Part shown: one piece after another, positions 26,592 to 33,940 of the stretch
Layout of the letters: the number at the start of each line of letters is the position of its first letter
How positions within the stretch are numbered: the first letter of the stretch is position 1
Source: an uncultured Bacilli bacterium
Lineage (GTDB): Bacteria; Bacillota_I; Bacilli_A; RF39; UBA660
Length of the DNA: 59,871 nucleotides
Direction of reading: 5' to 3'
Assembly (NCBI GenBank): GCA_947631155.1
Contig: CANRKG010000008.1
Location: 1 to 59,871 of the forward strand
Notes under the pieces: model-generated
Told to the model about the DNA's origin: nothing
What the model saw: the letters and a program-made list of their open reading frames with translations, nothing else
Databases searched by the model: none
Translations under genes and position numbers: made by a program

Positions 26592-26620
26592 TTGACAAAA
26601 TTAGATAATTGTGTTATAAT
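26592..26620 (+). promoter_or_regulatory. Promoter of the 26683 gene
   Basis: Consensus TTGACA (26592-26597) and TATAAT (26615-26620) with a 17-base spacer; a strong promoter by sequence. Confidence 0.8.
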
Positions 26621-26682
26621 GTGTGTACTTTGAAGGTAAAGGGGATTATCTTCGTAGATTACATTTGGGGGGTTGAATATAT

Positions 26683-27102
26683 ATGAATAATTCTTATATA
26701 TTTGAGTATTTGGATGAAAATGATTTTAGAAAAAAAGAAAGATCTTTAAGAAAGTATAATATGTTAGCATATAAAAAGTTAACATTTAGCTTTTATCCAG
26801 AACTTCGTAAAGGTAATTTCTTAGGGGAAGAGATTAGTAAAAATGATAAAGACAATACTATTTCTTATGAATTAAAATTACCAACAGATAAATTATTTAT
26901 AAAAGTTCATGGAGAAATTAGATTACATTATACAGTGTATTCTGATAAGAAGGTTATATTATTAACTAATATTACTCCAGAAGGTATTTTAGATGAAGGA
27001 CATAGAGCTGAACTTTCTACTTATAAAGGTGTAATGATTTCTAAAACTAATCCAGAACGTGATATGTTTAAAATTAATTTATTAAATATGTTAGGAAAAT
27101 AG
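26683..27102 (+). CDS. Conserved-looking hypothetical protein, 139 residues
   Basis: This is a soluble protein with alternating hydrophobic strands (LFIKVHGEIRLHYTVYSDKKVILLTNITPEG), suggesting a small beta-sheet fold. No motif is known to me. It has a consensus promoter, a GGGGGG ribosome site and a perfect terminator at the stop codon, so it is a strongly expressed single gene. It lies just upstream of the tRNA pair that marks the island boundary. Confidence 0.6.
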   Translation: MNNSYIFEYLDENDFRKKERSLRKYNMLAYKKLTFSFYPELRKGNFLGEEISKNDKDNTISYELKLPTDKLFIKVHGEIRLHYTVYSDKKVILLTNITPEGILDEGHRAELSTYKGVMISKTNPERDMFKINLLNMLGK

Positions 27103-27121
27103 AGAAATTTCTCTATTTTTT
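27098..27121 (+). terminator. Terminator of the 26683 gene
   Basis: AATAGAGAAATTTCTCTATT is a perfect palindrome that includes the stop codon and is followed by T4. Confidence 0.75.
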
Positions 27122-27122
27122 G

Positions 27123-27151
27123 TTGCACTATCTTAAAAAATGTGCTATTAT
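27123..27151 (+). promoter_or_regulatory. Promoter of the tRNA pair
   Basis: TTGCAC (27123-27128) and TATTAT (27146-27151) with 17 bases between; the start point falls a few bases before the first tRNA. Confidence 0.65.
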
Positions 27152-27162
27152 TAAATAGCGAT

Positions 27163-27239
27163 GGACCCTTAGCTCAGTTGGTTAGAGCATTCGGCTCATA
27201 ACCGAACGGTCATTGGTTCGAGTCCAATAGGGTCCACCA
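27163..27239 (+). tRNA. tRNA with anticodon CAT (Ile2 with lysidine, or Met)
   Basis: Acceptor stem GGACCCT/AGGGTCC, anticodon stem TTCGG/CCGAA with loop CTCATAA (anticodon CAT), T arm ATTGG/CCAAT with loop TTCGAGT, CCA encoded. The CTCATAA loop and the GGAC...GTCC acceptor look more like the isoleucine-2 tRNA whose C34 is modified to lysidine than elongator Met, but I cannot settle this by eye. It is not the initiator. Confidence 0.88.
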
Positions 27240-27250
27240 TTTTTATTGAT

Positions 27251-27335
27251 GCGGGTATGGCGGAATTGGCAGACGCGCTAGACTTAGGATCTAGTGGGGT
27301 AACCCTTGCAGGTTCAACTCCTGTTACCCGCACCA
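27251..27335 (+). tRNA. tRNA-Leu (anticodon TAG)
   Basis: Acceptor stem GCGGGTA/TACCCGC, anticodon stem CTAGA/TCTAG with loop CTTAGGA (anticodon TAG), a long class II variable arm (TGGGGTAACCCTT), T loop TTCAACT and encoded CCA. The 85-base length is right for leucine. Its 3' end and terminator have diverged copies further into the island. Confidence 0.93.
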
Positions 27336-27346
27336 GATAGATACCA

Positions 27347-27386
27347 AACTCGGACTTTTTAAATTATTTGATAAGTTCGAGTTTTA
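27347..27386 (+). terminator. Terminator after tRNA-Leu
   Basis: AACTCGGACTT (27347-27357) and AAGTTCGAGTT (27373-27383) form an 11-bp stem with one G-T pair, then TTT. Related hairpins, each about 10 bases after a CCAGA, recur at 31912, 33344 and 36203. Confidence 0.8.
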
Positions 27387-27434
27387 ATATTCAATAATTT
27401 ATGATAAAATGTTTTTAGTAATTAAGGGGGAAAT

Positions 27435-28307
27435 ATGAAAAAAGAGTTAATTAAAACAGAAATAAATGTTAATAACAATAAAATAGGTATTTTAAGAATT
27501 GGTGATACCGACTATATATCATTAACTGATTTAGCAAAATATTCTAATCCTGAAAATCCTGCTAATGTTATAATACATTGGATGAGCAATAAAGGAACAT
27601 TTGATTATATAGGATTATGGGAACAATTAAATAATGAAAATTTTAATTTCACGGAATTCCGTGAAATTAAAAATAATGAAGTTGGATATTCATCATTTAC
27701 TTTAAGTCCTAAAAGATGGATTGATAAGACAAATGCCATAGGAATATATTCTAAAGGTGGAAAATATAGCATAGGAACATTTGCACACCCTGATATAGCA
27801 TTTGAATTTGCTAGTTGGTTAAGTCCTACTTTTAAATTATATTTAATTAAAGAATTTGAAAGATTAAAAAAGAACGAAGCATATCAAGAGAAAATTGAAT
27901 GGCATGCAAATAGAATTTTAACTAAAACAAATTATTTAGTACATACAGATGCAATAAAAAATTATATTGTACCATTATTAACTGAAAAACAAAAACAATA
28001 TGTATATGCAGAAGAGGCTGATGTATTAAATGTCGCACTATTTGGTATGACAGCAAAAGAATGGAGAGAAATTAATCCAGAATTGGCTAAAGAAGGAAAT
28101 ATTAGAGATTATGCTGATTTAGTGCATTTAGTCATATTAAATAATTTAGAAAACTCTAATGCTGAATTTATTAAATTAGGATTATCACAAAAAGAAAGAT
28201 TAATAAGACTTAATGATTCTGCTAGAAATCAAATGGAAATCTTAAAGAATAATAATGGAATAAAGGAATTAGAAAATATTGATAAAAATTTAATTGAAAC
28301 TAAATGA
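27435..28307 (+). CDS. KilA-N domain protein
   Basis: Residues about 12-145 match the KilA-N DNA-binding domain common in phages and large DNA viruses: YISLTDLAKYSNPENPANVIIHWMSNKGTF-type start, WIDKTNAIGIYSKGGKYS, and HPDIAFEFASWLSPTFKLYLIKEFERL. The C-terminal half (to 290) is helical and resembles the tail seen in other bacterial KilA-N proteins. Its presence directly downstream of a tRNA gene suggests arrival on a mobile element, yet no phage structural genes or integrase are nearby. AAGGGGGA precedes the ATG. The likely role is a transcription or anti-repressor type factor. Confidence 0.85.
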   Translation: MKKELIKTEINVNNNKIGILRIGDTDYISLTDLAKYSNPENPANVIIHWMSNKGTFDYIGLWEQLNNENFNFTEFREIKNNEVGYSSFTLSPKRWIDKTNAIGIYSKGGKYSIGTFAHPDIAFEFASWLSPTFKLYLIKEFERLKKNEAYQEKIEWHANRILTKTNYLVHTDAIKNYIVPLLTEKQKQYVYAEEADVLNVALFGMTAKEWREINPELAKEGNIRDYADLVHLVILNNLENSNAEFIKLGLSQKERLIRLNDSARNQMEILKNNNGIKELENIDKNLIETK

Positions 28308-28315
28308 ATATTTGT

Positions 28316-28342
28316 CAATTTAGAAAACACACTTGCATATTG
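28316..28342 (+). repeat. Dispersed 27-bp element, copy 1
   Basis: The 27 bases, with core AGAAAACACACTTG at 28322-28335, are identical to 32305-32331. Its end TTGCAT can serve as a -35 box 17 bases from TATAAT (28355-28360). The element thus sits where an activator would bind upstream of the gene at 28382. Confidence 0.8.
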
Positions 28343-28381
28343 ATTTGTCAATATATATAATTTCTAATTAGGAGAATATAT

Positions 28382-29077
28382 ATGGAAAAATATCAAATAT
28401 CTATTAATGATATAACGGCTCATTATTTTCATTTTACTTTTAAAAGTAATTTGGAATCTATAAAAAATCAGGGACTAATTCCTTCTATTGGAAAGCACGC
28501 CAAATATATCGAGAAAACAAAAAAAATCTTTTTTGTTGAAGGATTAGACAATTTGTTAATATTGTTTGATTGTTGGATTAATGTTTTTTACTATATGCCT
28601 AAAATTCCTATTGTTTATAATTTGGGAGCACATTTTTTAAGGCAGAGATGGTTTCCTCAATTTATAGCAGATATATACTTTTGGATACTGAATAAGACTA
28701 AAATACATAAAAATAGAGCCTATAAAGTATTTAATAAATTGTTAAATGAATCTATTTTATTAAAATTAGATTTAGAGAAAAATGTTGATTTTAGATATGA
28801 TGATATTGATGAAATTAAATCTAGAAATTATAAAAAAAGACATTTAGAATTAATGGGTTATTCAAAGAAATATTCATCATTAGAAAACAATAATATGGAT
28901 AAATGGAATTTACATTGTCTATCTGATCACAGTATAAATAATAGCAAAATAAAATTATGTTATATAAAAGATTCATATAAGCTCAAAGATATCTTTAATT
29001 ATGCAGTAAATAATACCACAATTGATTTAAAAAATATTTGTCCTATTTTATACGAATATCTGGAAAATGAAAAATAA
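28382..29077 (+). CDS. Hypothetical protein with ART-like N-terminus
   Basis: The 231-residue protein begins ITAHYFHFTFKSNLESIKNQGLIPSIG, a pattern (His-Phe-Thr, then a helix and GL) seen at the NAD-binding start of several ADP-ribosyltransferase-like families. The rest (a hydrophobic centre, a basic C-terminal half) gives no further match and no catalytic glutamate motif that I can name. The call is tentative. A GGAG site precedes the ATG and the 27-bp repeat element lies just upstream, so it may share control with the gene at 32368. Confidence 0.45.
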   Translation: MEKYQISINDITAHYFHFTFKSNLESIKNQGLIPSIGKHAKYIEKTKKIFFVEGLDNLLILFDCWINVFYYMPKIPIVYNLGAHFLRQRWFPQFIADIYFWILNKTKIHKNRAYKVFNKLLNESILLKLDLEKNVDFRYDDIDEIKSRNYKKRHLELMGYSKKYSSLENNNMDKWNLHCLSDHSINNSKIKLCYIKDSYKLKDIFNYAVNNTTIDLKNICPILYEYLENEK

Positions 29078-29317
29078 AATTGTTGTGTTTTTTCTTTATT
29101 ATACTAATAGTTCATAAATTTTGAATCATTCAAGTTTTAAAATATATTTATTTGTGTTAGAATTATAATTAAAAAATGGTTGTCGTACTTCTTCCTTTAG
29201 GGCACCATAGAGATTGAAAGTCGCACTTTTGCGATTTAAGAATATAGGTTCATAACATTTGATGTTATGGGCTTTTTTCATTGCCTGAGAAGTGAATAAT
29301 TACAAAAACAACCATAG
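29078..29317 (+). ncRNA. Possible structured intergenic RNA ending in a strong terminator
   Basis: No gene is visible in this stretch. A TATAAT at 29163-29168 could start an RNA of about 105 bases. It holds the hairpin AAGTCGCA/TGCGATTT near 29218-29237 and ends in CATAACAT-TTG-ATGTTATG followed by GGCTTTTTT (29251-29278). Parts recur in degenerate form at 33318-33352 and 33952-33977. It may be a small RNA or only a decayed mobile-element end. Confidence 0.35.
29251..29279 (+). terminator. Terminator in the 29.2-kb intergenic region
   Basis: CATAACAT and ATGTTATG pair around TTG, followed by GGC and T6. Confidence 0.8.
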
Positions 29318-30430
29318 AACGAACAATTAACTTTTCCCTGCGAAATTAAAAATAAACTAAAAATAAAAGTCAGTAAAGCAAATTTAAATATTCAATTTTT
29401 ATTTTTTATATTTTATTATATTTTTGCTGTAGGACCTAATATTACATCTGAAAAAAAGAAAGATAAAAATATAGTTTATACTAATATATTCCTAGGAATA
29501 CTTATAGGAATATTAGTTTTGTTGGTATTAGTTTTTAATTGTGACATATTTCTTTCTTTAATGAATGTTAAAGTGTCAGTTTTTAGAGTATTTACAATTT
29601 ATTCCTTTTTTAATATTTTTTACTCCTATGTTCTTAAACTTATTTTAGAAAAACTATATTACGAAAAGAAAAATAAAAATGCTAACTTAATAAGCCTATT
29701 ATTTAATCTCATTAATTTAATTTTAATAGTTATCTTAGCACTTATTACAAAAAATCAATATATAACATCATTTATTACATTAATTACAATGGCCATTATA
29801 CTATTAATTATATTATTTTTTAATATTAAGAAATTTAAAATAAGAATTTTGTTTGTTGATAATATTAGAAATAGTTCTATTGGAATTGTGGAGAATATAG
29901 CAATGTTTATTATTTATTTTTTTGGATACATTAATTCATATTCATTTGGAATGGAATACATATTAGCTTCAACATTTGTCGGTATAATTACAGATACCCA
30001 ATGGGATATGATATATGCTATACAGACGGCAGTACATATAGATGTTAGTAAAGAAAAATTTTCCTTTAAAGAGCATTTAAGTAATGGATATAAATTGGCA
30101 GCAATGCTTATTTTATCTTCAATTATATTGTCACTTGTTTTATATAAATTATATGTTCCGAATATTACTATATTTTTAATTTATTTTCTTGTACAAATAA
30201 TATTTATGTTAGTTTTTCCTATTATTTCAATAAGACAACATTATTTACAAATAAAGGCCAAAGAAACAAATACTAAACCAACTTTACATTCGGGCATATC
30301 AAAAACACTCAGAACATTGTGTTCATTTATTCATAATCCATTTTGTACTTATATTGGCCAAATAGTGGAATTAGTTTATAATTATGTTTATACTAAAATT
30401 GTTTCTCAAAATATTTTTGAAATTAAGTAA
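29318..30430 (+). pseudogene. Polytopic membrane protein lacking its N-terminus (MATE-like?)
   Basis: The reading frame opens after a TAG at 29315 with no ATG. The first possible start in good context is a TTG at 29519, giving 303 residues, but coding-like sequence (KANLNIQFLFFIFYYIFAVGPNITSEKK) lies upstream in the same frame. I count eight or nine hydrophobic helices. The general look is of a MATE or polysaccharide-flippase type transporter missing its first helices, but no signature confirms this. The missing start, absence of a ribosome site and neighbouring debris suggest a 5'-truncated gene. Confidence 0.45.
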
Positions 30431-30481
30431 AATTTGATAGTGTAAGATAATTTTACAAAACGTAAAATAGTGTAAAAACTC

Positions 30482-30510
30482 TTTACTTTTTGTCAAAAAT
30501 ATTGTATAAT
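30482..30510 (+). promoter_or_regulatory. Promoter of the coiled-coil surface protein gene
   Basis: TTTACT (30482-30487) and TATAAT (30505-30510) with a 17-base spacer, then a leader with a small TAAAA/TTTTA hairpin. Confidence 0.6.
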
Positions 30511-30572
30511 ATGGGCAACAGCAGGTAAAAGACATTTTTACTGTAACATATAATAATTAAGGAGGATTAGTT

Positions 30573-31586
30573 ATGAATAAGATTGTAATTAAAACAATGA
30601 TAGGTTGTCTATCACTTGGTGCGGTAACTGGTGCAGGTATTTTAACAAAAAATTACACTAAACATGATGGCCAATTAACTAATATTGCTAAAGCTGCTCA
30701 AAAGAGTTCTTATTTAAAAGATGTAAATCAAGAAATTAAACAAGCAGAAGAAGAATTAAAGGAAGCTAAAGCGGTTAAAGAAAAAGCTGAACAAGAAGTA
30801 AAAAATGCTGAAGAAACGATTAATAAAGCGTCTAAAGAGAAAGAAGAAGCTATACTTGAACTAAAAAATGCAAAAACACCTGAAGAAAGAAAAATAGCAC
30901 AAGAAAAAATAGATGCTGCCACAACGAAAATAGAACAAGCTGAGAAAACAAAGAAATCAGCTGAAAAGAAAGTAGAAATAGCAAGTAAAACGGTAGAACA
31001 AAAAGAACAAAATAAACAAAGTGTTGAAGAAAAAGCTGCTGCAGTAAAAGAATCTACTAAATCTAATTCAAATGTAACAAGTAATAAAACACAATCTACT
31101 ACAAAAAATAATACAACAACAAAACAAAAAGAAGAATCAGAAGAACAAGGACCTAAGTATGATCTTAGTGATTATCCAGATATTTTAAATAAAATAAACG
31201 AAGAAACAAAAAGACAAGAAGAAGAAATAAGAAAAGAAGCTGAAAAGAAAACAGTTGAATTCCATTTCTATAGTACAAGTAAAAGTTTACCAATCTATTG
31301 TACAGAAAGTTACTGTGGCGATAGTGGACACATTTGGTTTGTTGAAGTAGAATGTGATTTAAACAAATGTGAAGGATTTACTGATTCTAGAACAGGTACT
31401 CAAGTTTCTACTTTACTAATAGGAAGACGTGCTGATATTACCAGTTACACAGTAACTGCACCAGCTCCTAAATATGGTTATAGATTTACAGGCTGGGAAT
31501 TAATATCTTCAAGAAAAGCTGTTTCAAATGAGTTGGGTTCAGGAATTCTTTCAGGCAAGTATATAGCAACATATGAAAAAGTTTAA
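30573..31586 (+). CDS. Secreted coiled-coil surface protein with C-terminal beta domain
   Basis: The 337-residue protein has a signal-like N-terminus (MIGCLSLGAVTGAGILT, with small residues near 20-25). A long Lys/Glu/Ala heptad coiled coil follows (about 50-155), then a Ser/Thr/Asn/Lys spacer (160-190) and a C-terminal domain with cysteine pairs (YCTESYC, CDLNKC). The end YGYRFTGWELIS...GKYIATYEKV resembles the Listeria-Bacteroides repeat used in surface adhesins. There is no LPXTG sorting signal. It has its own promoter, AAGGAGG site and terminator. The likely role is a cell-surface or adhesion protein that extends from the membrane. Confidence 0.65.
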   Translation: MNKIVIKTMIGCLSLGAVTGAGILTKNYTKHDGQLTNIAKAAQKSSYLKDVNQEIKQAEEELKEAKAVKEKAEQEVKNAEETINKASKEKEEAILELKNAKTPEERKIAQEKIDAATTKIEQAEKTKKSAEKKVEIASKTVEQKEQNKQSVEEKAAAVKESTKSNSNVTSNKTQSTTKNNTTTKQKEESEEQGPKYDLSDYPDILNKINEETKRQEEEIRKEAEKKTVEFHFYSTSKSLPIYCTESYCGDSGHIWFVEVECDLNKCEGFTDSRTGTQVSTLLIGRRADITSYTVTAPAPKYGYRFTGWELISSRKAVSNELGSGILSGKYIATYEKV

Positions 31587-31609
31587 TAATTGAATAGTCT
31601 ACAAAATGA

Positions 31610-31660
31610 AAAAACAGGTATCAAAAATTGAATGTTAAAAGTACCTGTTTTTCTTTTTTT
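31610..31660 (+). terminator. Terminator of the surface protein gene
   Basis: AAAACAGGTA and TACCTGTTTTT form a 10-bp stem around a 20-base AT loop, followed by a T-rich run. Confidence 0.75.
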
Positions 31661-31689
31661 TTATAATAAGATATATACTAAAAAGACAT

Positions 31690-31854
31690 AATATATTGGG
31701 AAGAATTAGATAGACAAGTAGAAGAATATGCGAATAAAAATGTATTTATGTATTTAATAGATGAAGAACAATTTTCGAAAATTTAACAGATAAACCAATC
31801 ATTATTAACTATTTCTATAATGAAAAAATTATACAATCTCAAAATAAAAAGTAG
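31690..31854 (+). pseudogene. Gene fragment, frameshifted
   Basis: One frame reads YWEELDRQVEEYANKNV and continues MYLIDEEQF to a TAA. The next frame then reads NLTDKPIIINYFYNEKII to a TAG. The two halves read as one former helical protein end, broken by a shift near 31780. There is no start or ribosome site. The origin is unknown. Confidence 0.35.
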
Positions 31855-31911
31855 TACAAATTACGAATATGAATGAAATAAATTTGTCTTTAAGGTGCAG
31901 CCTTTGCAAAC

Positions 31912-31950
31912 GTGCCAGATAGATAGGAAACTCGGAATTTCTGAGTTATT
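31912..31950 (+). repeat. Diverged copy of the tRNA-Leu 3' end/terminator
   Basis: GCCAGATAGATA and AAACTCGGA match the sequence after tRNA-Leu at 27332-27354 in the same order and nearly the same spacing. Only the distal hairpin arm has changed. No tRNA body precedes it. Confidence 0.5.
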
Positions 31951-31961
31951 TAAAAAGTAAC

Positions 31962-31990
31962 TTGTAAAAAAGTCGTTTTTATGTTATTAT
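31962..31990 (+). promoter_or_regulatory. Promoter of the antisense-type small RNA
   Basis: TTGTAA (31962-31967) and TATTAT (31985-31990) with a 17-base spacer, giving a start near 31997. Confidence 0.6.
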
Positions 31991-31996
31991 GTATTT

Positions 31997-32107
31997 GTCA
32001 AGGAAACTTGCATAAAATAAAAAAGGAACATTCAATATGCTAATGTTGAGTGTTACCAAAAGATTGGTTTCACCTAATTCAAAGCAGTTGAGTTAGGTGA
32101 TTTTCTT
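31997..32107 (+). ncRNA. Small RNA, candidate type I antitoxin (par/fst-like RNAII)
   Basis: The RNA would open with the hairpin CAAG-GAAA-CTTG (31999-32010). It continues with a 9-bp stem AACATTCAA/TTGAGTGTT (32027-32054) and ends with the terminator TCACCTAATTC/GAGTTAGGTGA (32070-32100) and TTTTCTTTT. It encodes no protein. It runs toward a minus-strand hydrophobic peptide gene whose stop lies at the terminator. Its segment TTGGTTTCACCTAA (32064-32077) resembles the + strand at the toxin leader (TTTGGCAATCACCCAA, 32217-32232), so the RNA can pair with the toxin mRNA, as direct repeats do in par/fst systems. Confidence 0.6.
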
Positions 32108-32108
32108 T
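32070..32108 (+). terminator. Terminator at the convergent RNA pair
   Basis: An 11-bp stem TCACCTAATTC/GAGTTAGGTGA (one T-G pair) is followed by TTTTCTTTT. The stem is shared by both strands, so it may also cap the opposing transcript. Confidence 0.8.
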
Positions 32109-32191
32109 TATATTAAAACTATAATTAGTAATAATACTAATAGGAAGATAAGAATGATTAAAGATAGAATTAAAAAATCCTTCTTATTCAT
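32108..32191 (-). CDS. 27-residue hydrophobic peptide, candidate type I toxin
   Basis: The peptide is MNKKDF followed by about 21 almost purely aliphatic residues (Leu, Ile, Val, Phe), a single membrane helix. The ribosome site GGGAGGCGAT is strong and ideally spaced, which argues that it is translated. On the minus strand a TTGTAT-17-TATGAT promoter (about 32253-32281) fits a short leader. It faces a + strand small RNA with which it shares its 3' end. Size, hydrophobicity and convergent RNA partner match Fst/TxpA-like type I toxins. I cannot assign it to a named family. Confidence 0.6.
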   Translation of the reverse strand: MNKKDFLILSLIILIFLLVLLLIIVLI

Positions 32192-32252
32192 ACTATCGCC
32201 TCCCTTCTTTATGAAGTTTGGCAATCACCCAACTATTAAATGTTCCTAAAAT

Positions 32253-32281
32253 AATCATACCAAACAAATGTTCTTAATACA
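32253..32281 (-). promoter_or_regulatory. Promoter of the hydrophobic peptide gene (minus strand)
   Basis: Read on the minus strand, TTGTAT, a 17-base spacer and TATGAT precede the toxin leader. A 21-codon open frame (starting at 32258) overlaps the -10, has no ribosome site and is probably not translated. Confidence 0.45.
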
Positions 32282-32304
32282 ATGCTTTTTATATTAAATT
32301 TTGA

Positions 32305-32331
32305 CAATTTAGAAAACACACTTGCATATTG
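32305..32331 (+). repeat. Dispersed 27-bp element, copy 2
   Basis: Identical over 27 bases to 28316-28342. Flanking GACAAT and ATTGTC (32303-32308, 32327-32332) make it an inverted-repeat-bounded site. It lies 36 bases before the start of the DUF3419-like gene. Confidence 0.8.
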
Positions 32332-32367
32332 TCAGAGTAATATAAATATTAACAAGTAGGTGATAAT

Positions 32368-33312
32368 ATGAGTCAAGACTTTAGTAAAATTATGGATTGT
32401 GCTATCAAAAGATGTGAAGGAATAATAGACGTTGATGATGGTGCGCAAGAAAATAATTTTTATCAAATTTATCCTTTTGCAACAGAAAATATATCAGGTT
32501 ATATCAATGAATTTGAATTAAAAAATAAATCGTTATTAACTGTTGGCTCATCAGGAGATCAACCCATAAATGCAATTTTATATGGATGCCAAGATATTTC
32601 TGTATTAGATGTTAATCCATATACAAAATTCTATTATTATTTAAAAATATCTAGTATACTAAATTTAGAGTTAGAAGAGTTCATGACATTTTTAAGGTTT
32701 AAAGATTATCCAAATGTCTTCAAAGATAATAATTTTGTTTTTAATAAAGAGTTGTATAATAAAGTAAAATCAACATTACGCTTACTTAATTATGAATCAT
32801 ATCTGTTTTGGGATGAATTATTTAATAATTTTAAACCTGTAGATATAAGAAATAGACTGTTTTCTTTAGATGAAGATAGAACTAATGTTATATCAGGTTG
32901 TAATCCATATTTAAGAGATTTAACATCCTATGAAAAAACAAGAGATAAAATTAAAAAAGTATTTCCTCAATTTATAACTGGGGATTTGTTTAAAGTAGAT
33001 TTAATGAGAAATTATGATAATGTTTGGTTATCAAATATAGGAACATATTTATCAAGAGATTTTATAGAAAATATGACTGATAAATCAGCAAAATCATTAA
33101 ATCAAAATGGAAGTCTATTAATTAGTTATTTATATCACACAACAGCTAATACAAAATACAAAAATAGTTGGTGTTTAATATATGATTTAGAAAAAACTTT
33201 TAATATTTTAAAAGAATATAATCCAAAATTAATATCTTTTGTAGGAGTTGATGGCTTAAAGTTTCAAGATTCAAATATAAAAGATTCTATATTAGTTTAT
33301 AGAAAAAAATAA
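32368..33312 (+). CDS. DUF3419-like SAM-dependent transferase
   Basis: The 314-residue protein has a Rossmann-type SAM-binding start: LLTVGSSGDQPINAILYG (residues about 55-73) followed by ISVLDVNPYTKFYYYLK, the acidic loop that binds the ribose. The later segment YDNVWLSNIGTYLSRDF resembles the catalytic side of DUF3419/BtaA-like proteins, which transfer 3-amino-3-carboxypropyl groups or methyl groups to lipids or small molecules. The exact reaction is unknown. AAGTAGGTGAT precedes the ATG, with the 27-bp element upstream. It ends at a terminator that follows an ACCAGA sequence. Confidence 0.6.
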   Translation: MSQDFSKIMDCAIKRCEGIIDVDDGAQENNFYQIYPFATENISGYINEFELKNKSLLTVGSSGDQPINAILYGCQDISVLDVNPYTKFYYYLKISSILNLELEEFMTFLRFKDYPNVFKDNNFVFNKELYNKVKSTLRLLNYESYLFWDELFNNFKPVDIRNRLFSLDEDRTNVISGCNPYLRDLTSYEKTRDKIKKVFPQFITGDLFKVDLMRNYDNVWLSNIGTYLSRDFIENMTDKSAKSLNQNGSLLISYLYHTTANTKYKNSWCLIYDLEKTFNILKEYNPKLISFVGVDGLKFQDSNIKDSILVYRKK

Positions 33313-33343
33313 CAAAAAGTTGTTGTACTTTTTCCTTTATAGT

Positions 33344-33384
33344 ACCAGATTGATTGATACTCAAACTTTTATAGTTTGAGTTTT
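33344..33384 (+). terminator. Terminator after the DUF3419-like gene (CCAGA-type element)
   Basis: CTCAAACT (33360-33367) and AGTTTGAG (33373-33380) pair, followed by TTTT. It comes about 10 bases after ACCAGA and is followed by a promoter-like region, the same arrangement as after tRNA-Leu. Confidence 0.7.
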
Positions 33385-33454
33385 AAAATGTTAAAATTTA
33401 TGCTACACTATTTATAGTTGAATTAATAATATATATTAGATAGGTGGCTTGAAA

Positions 33455-33940
33455 ATGAATTTTTACTTATTAGATCATGAAGCAACATTTAATGATTTAA
33501 AAAAATTTAATTTTCCTAATCAAAAAATAGGAGTAATTGCTCATATAGAAAACTCTGATGGAGAAATACTTTTACAACAAAGAGGAGAAAAATCACGCGA
33601 TGAAAATGGTTTATTTGAAGATATTGGTGGAAAGCTTGATCCAGAAGATGTAAGCTTTAAATCAGCAATCATTCGTGAAATAAAAGAAGAAGCTGGCGAA
33701 GAGATTAATTTGAAAATTAGTGATTCTATTGGAATTTGTCATTTGTTTAAAAATAATACTAATTGGATATTTATTATTTATTTTGCTAAATATATTGATG
33801 GTAATATTAAAGTAATGGAACCAACGAAATGCAAAAGTTATCGTTTCTTTAATTATAATGAAGCTATAAAATCAGATATAGTAACTAATAGCTGTAAATT
33901 TTTGATTAAAACTATTAATAAATATCATTTAAACAAATAA
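33455..33940 (+). CDS. Nudix hydrolase
   Basis: The Nudix box GGKLDPEDVSFKSAIIREIK continuing to EEAGEE (about residues 57-82) matches G-x5-E-x7-R-E-U-x-E-E-x-G-U with all catalytic acidic residues. Family members hydrolyse nucleoside diphosphates linked to other groups. I choose the ATG six bases after an in-frame TTG because TAGGTGG is then 8 bases away. The 161-residue protein is a single-domain member of the IDI/MutT-like kind; the substrate is unknown. It is a single gene within the island. Confidence 0.88.
   Translation: MNFYLLDHEATFNDLKKFNFPNQKIGVIAHIENSDGEILLQQRGEKSRDENGLFEDIGGKLDPEDVSFKSAIIREIKEEAGEEINLKISDSIGICHLFKNNTNWIFIIYFAKYIDGNIKVMEPTKCKSYRFFNYNEAIKSDIVTNSCKFLIKTINKYHLNK

Noticed and set aside
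32193-32258. 21-codon minus-strand frame (MIILGTF start) before the hydrophobic peptide
   Set aside because: It has no ribosome site and its start overlaps the probable -10 box, so it would not be in the mRNA.
29180-33352. Degraded tRNA genes before the ACCA-ending intergenic segments
   Set aside because: Only the CCA-like end and following hairpin are visible; no T-arm or acceptor pairing could be made, so I list them as repeats and not as tRNA pseudogenes.
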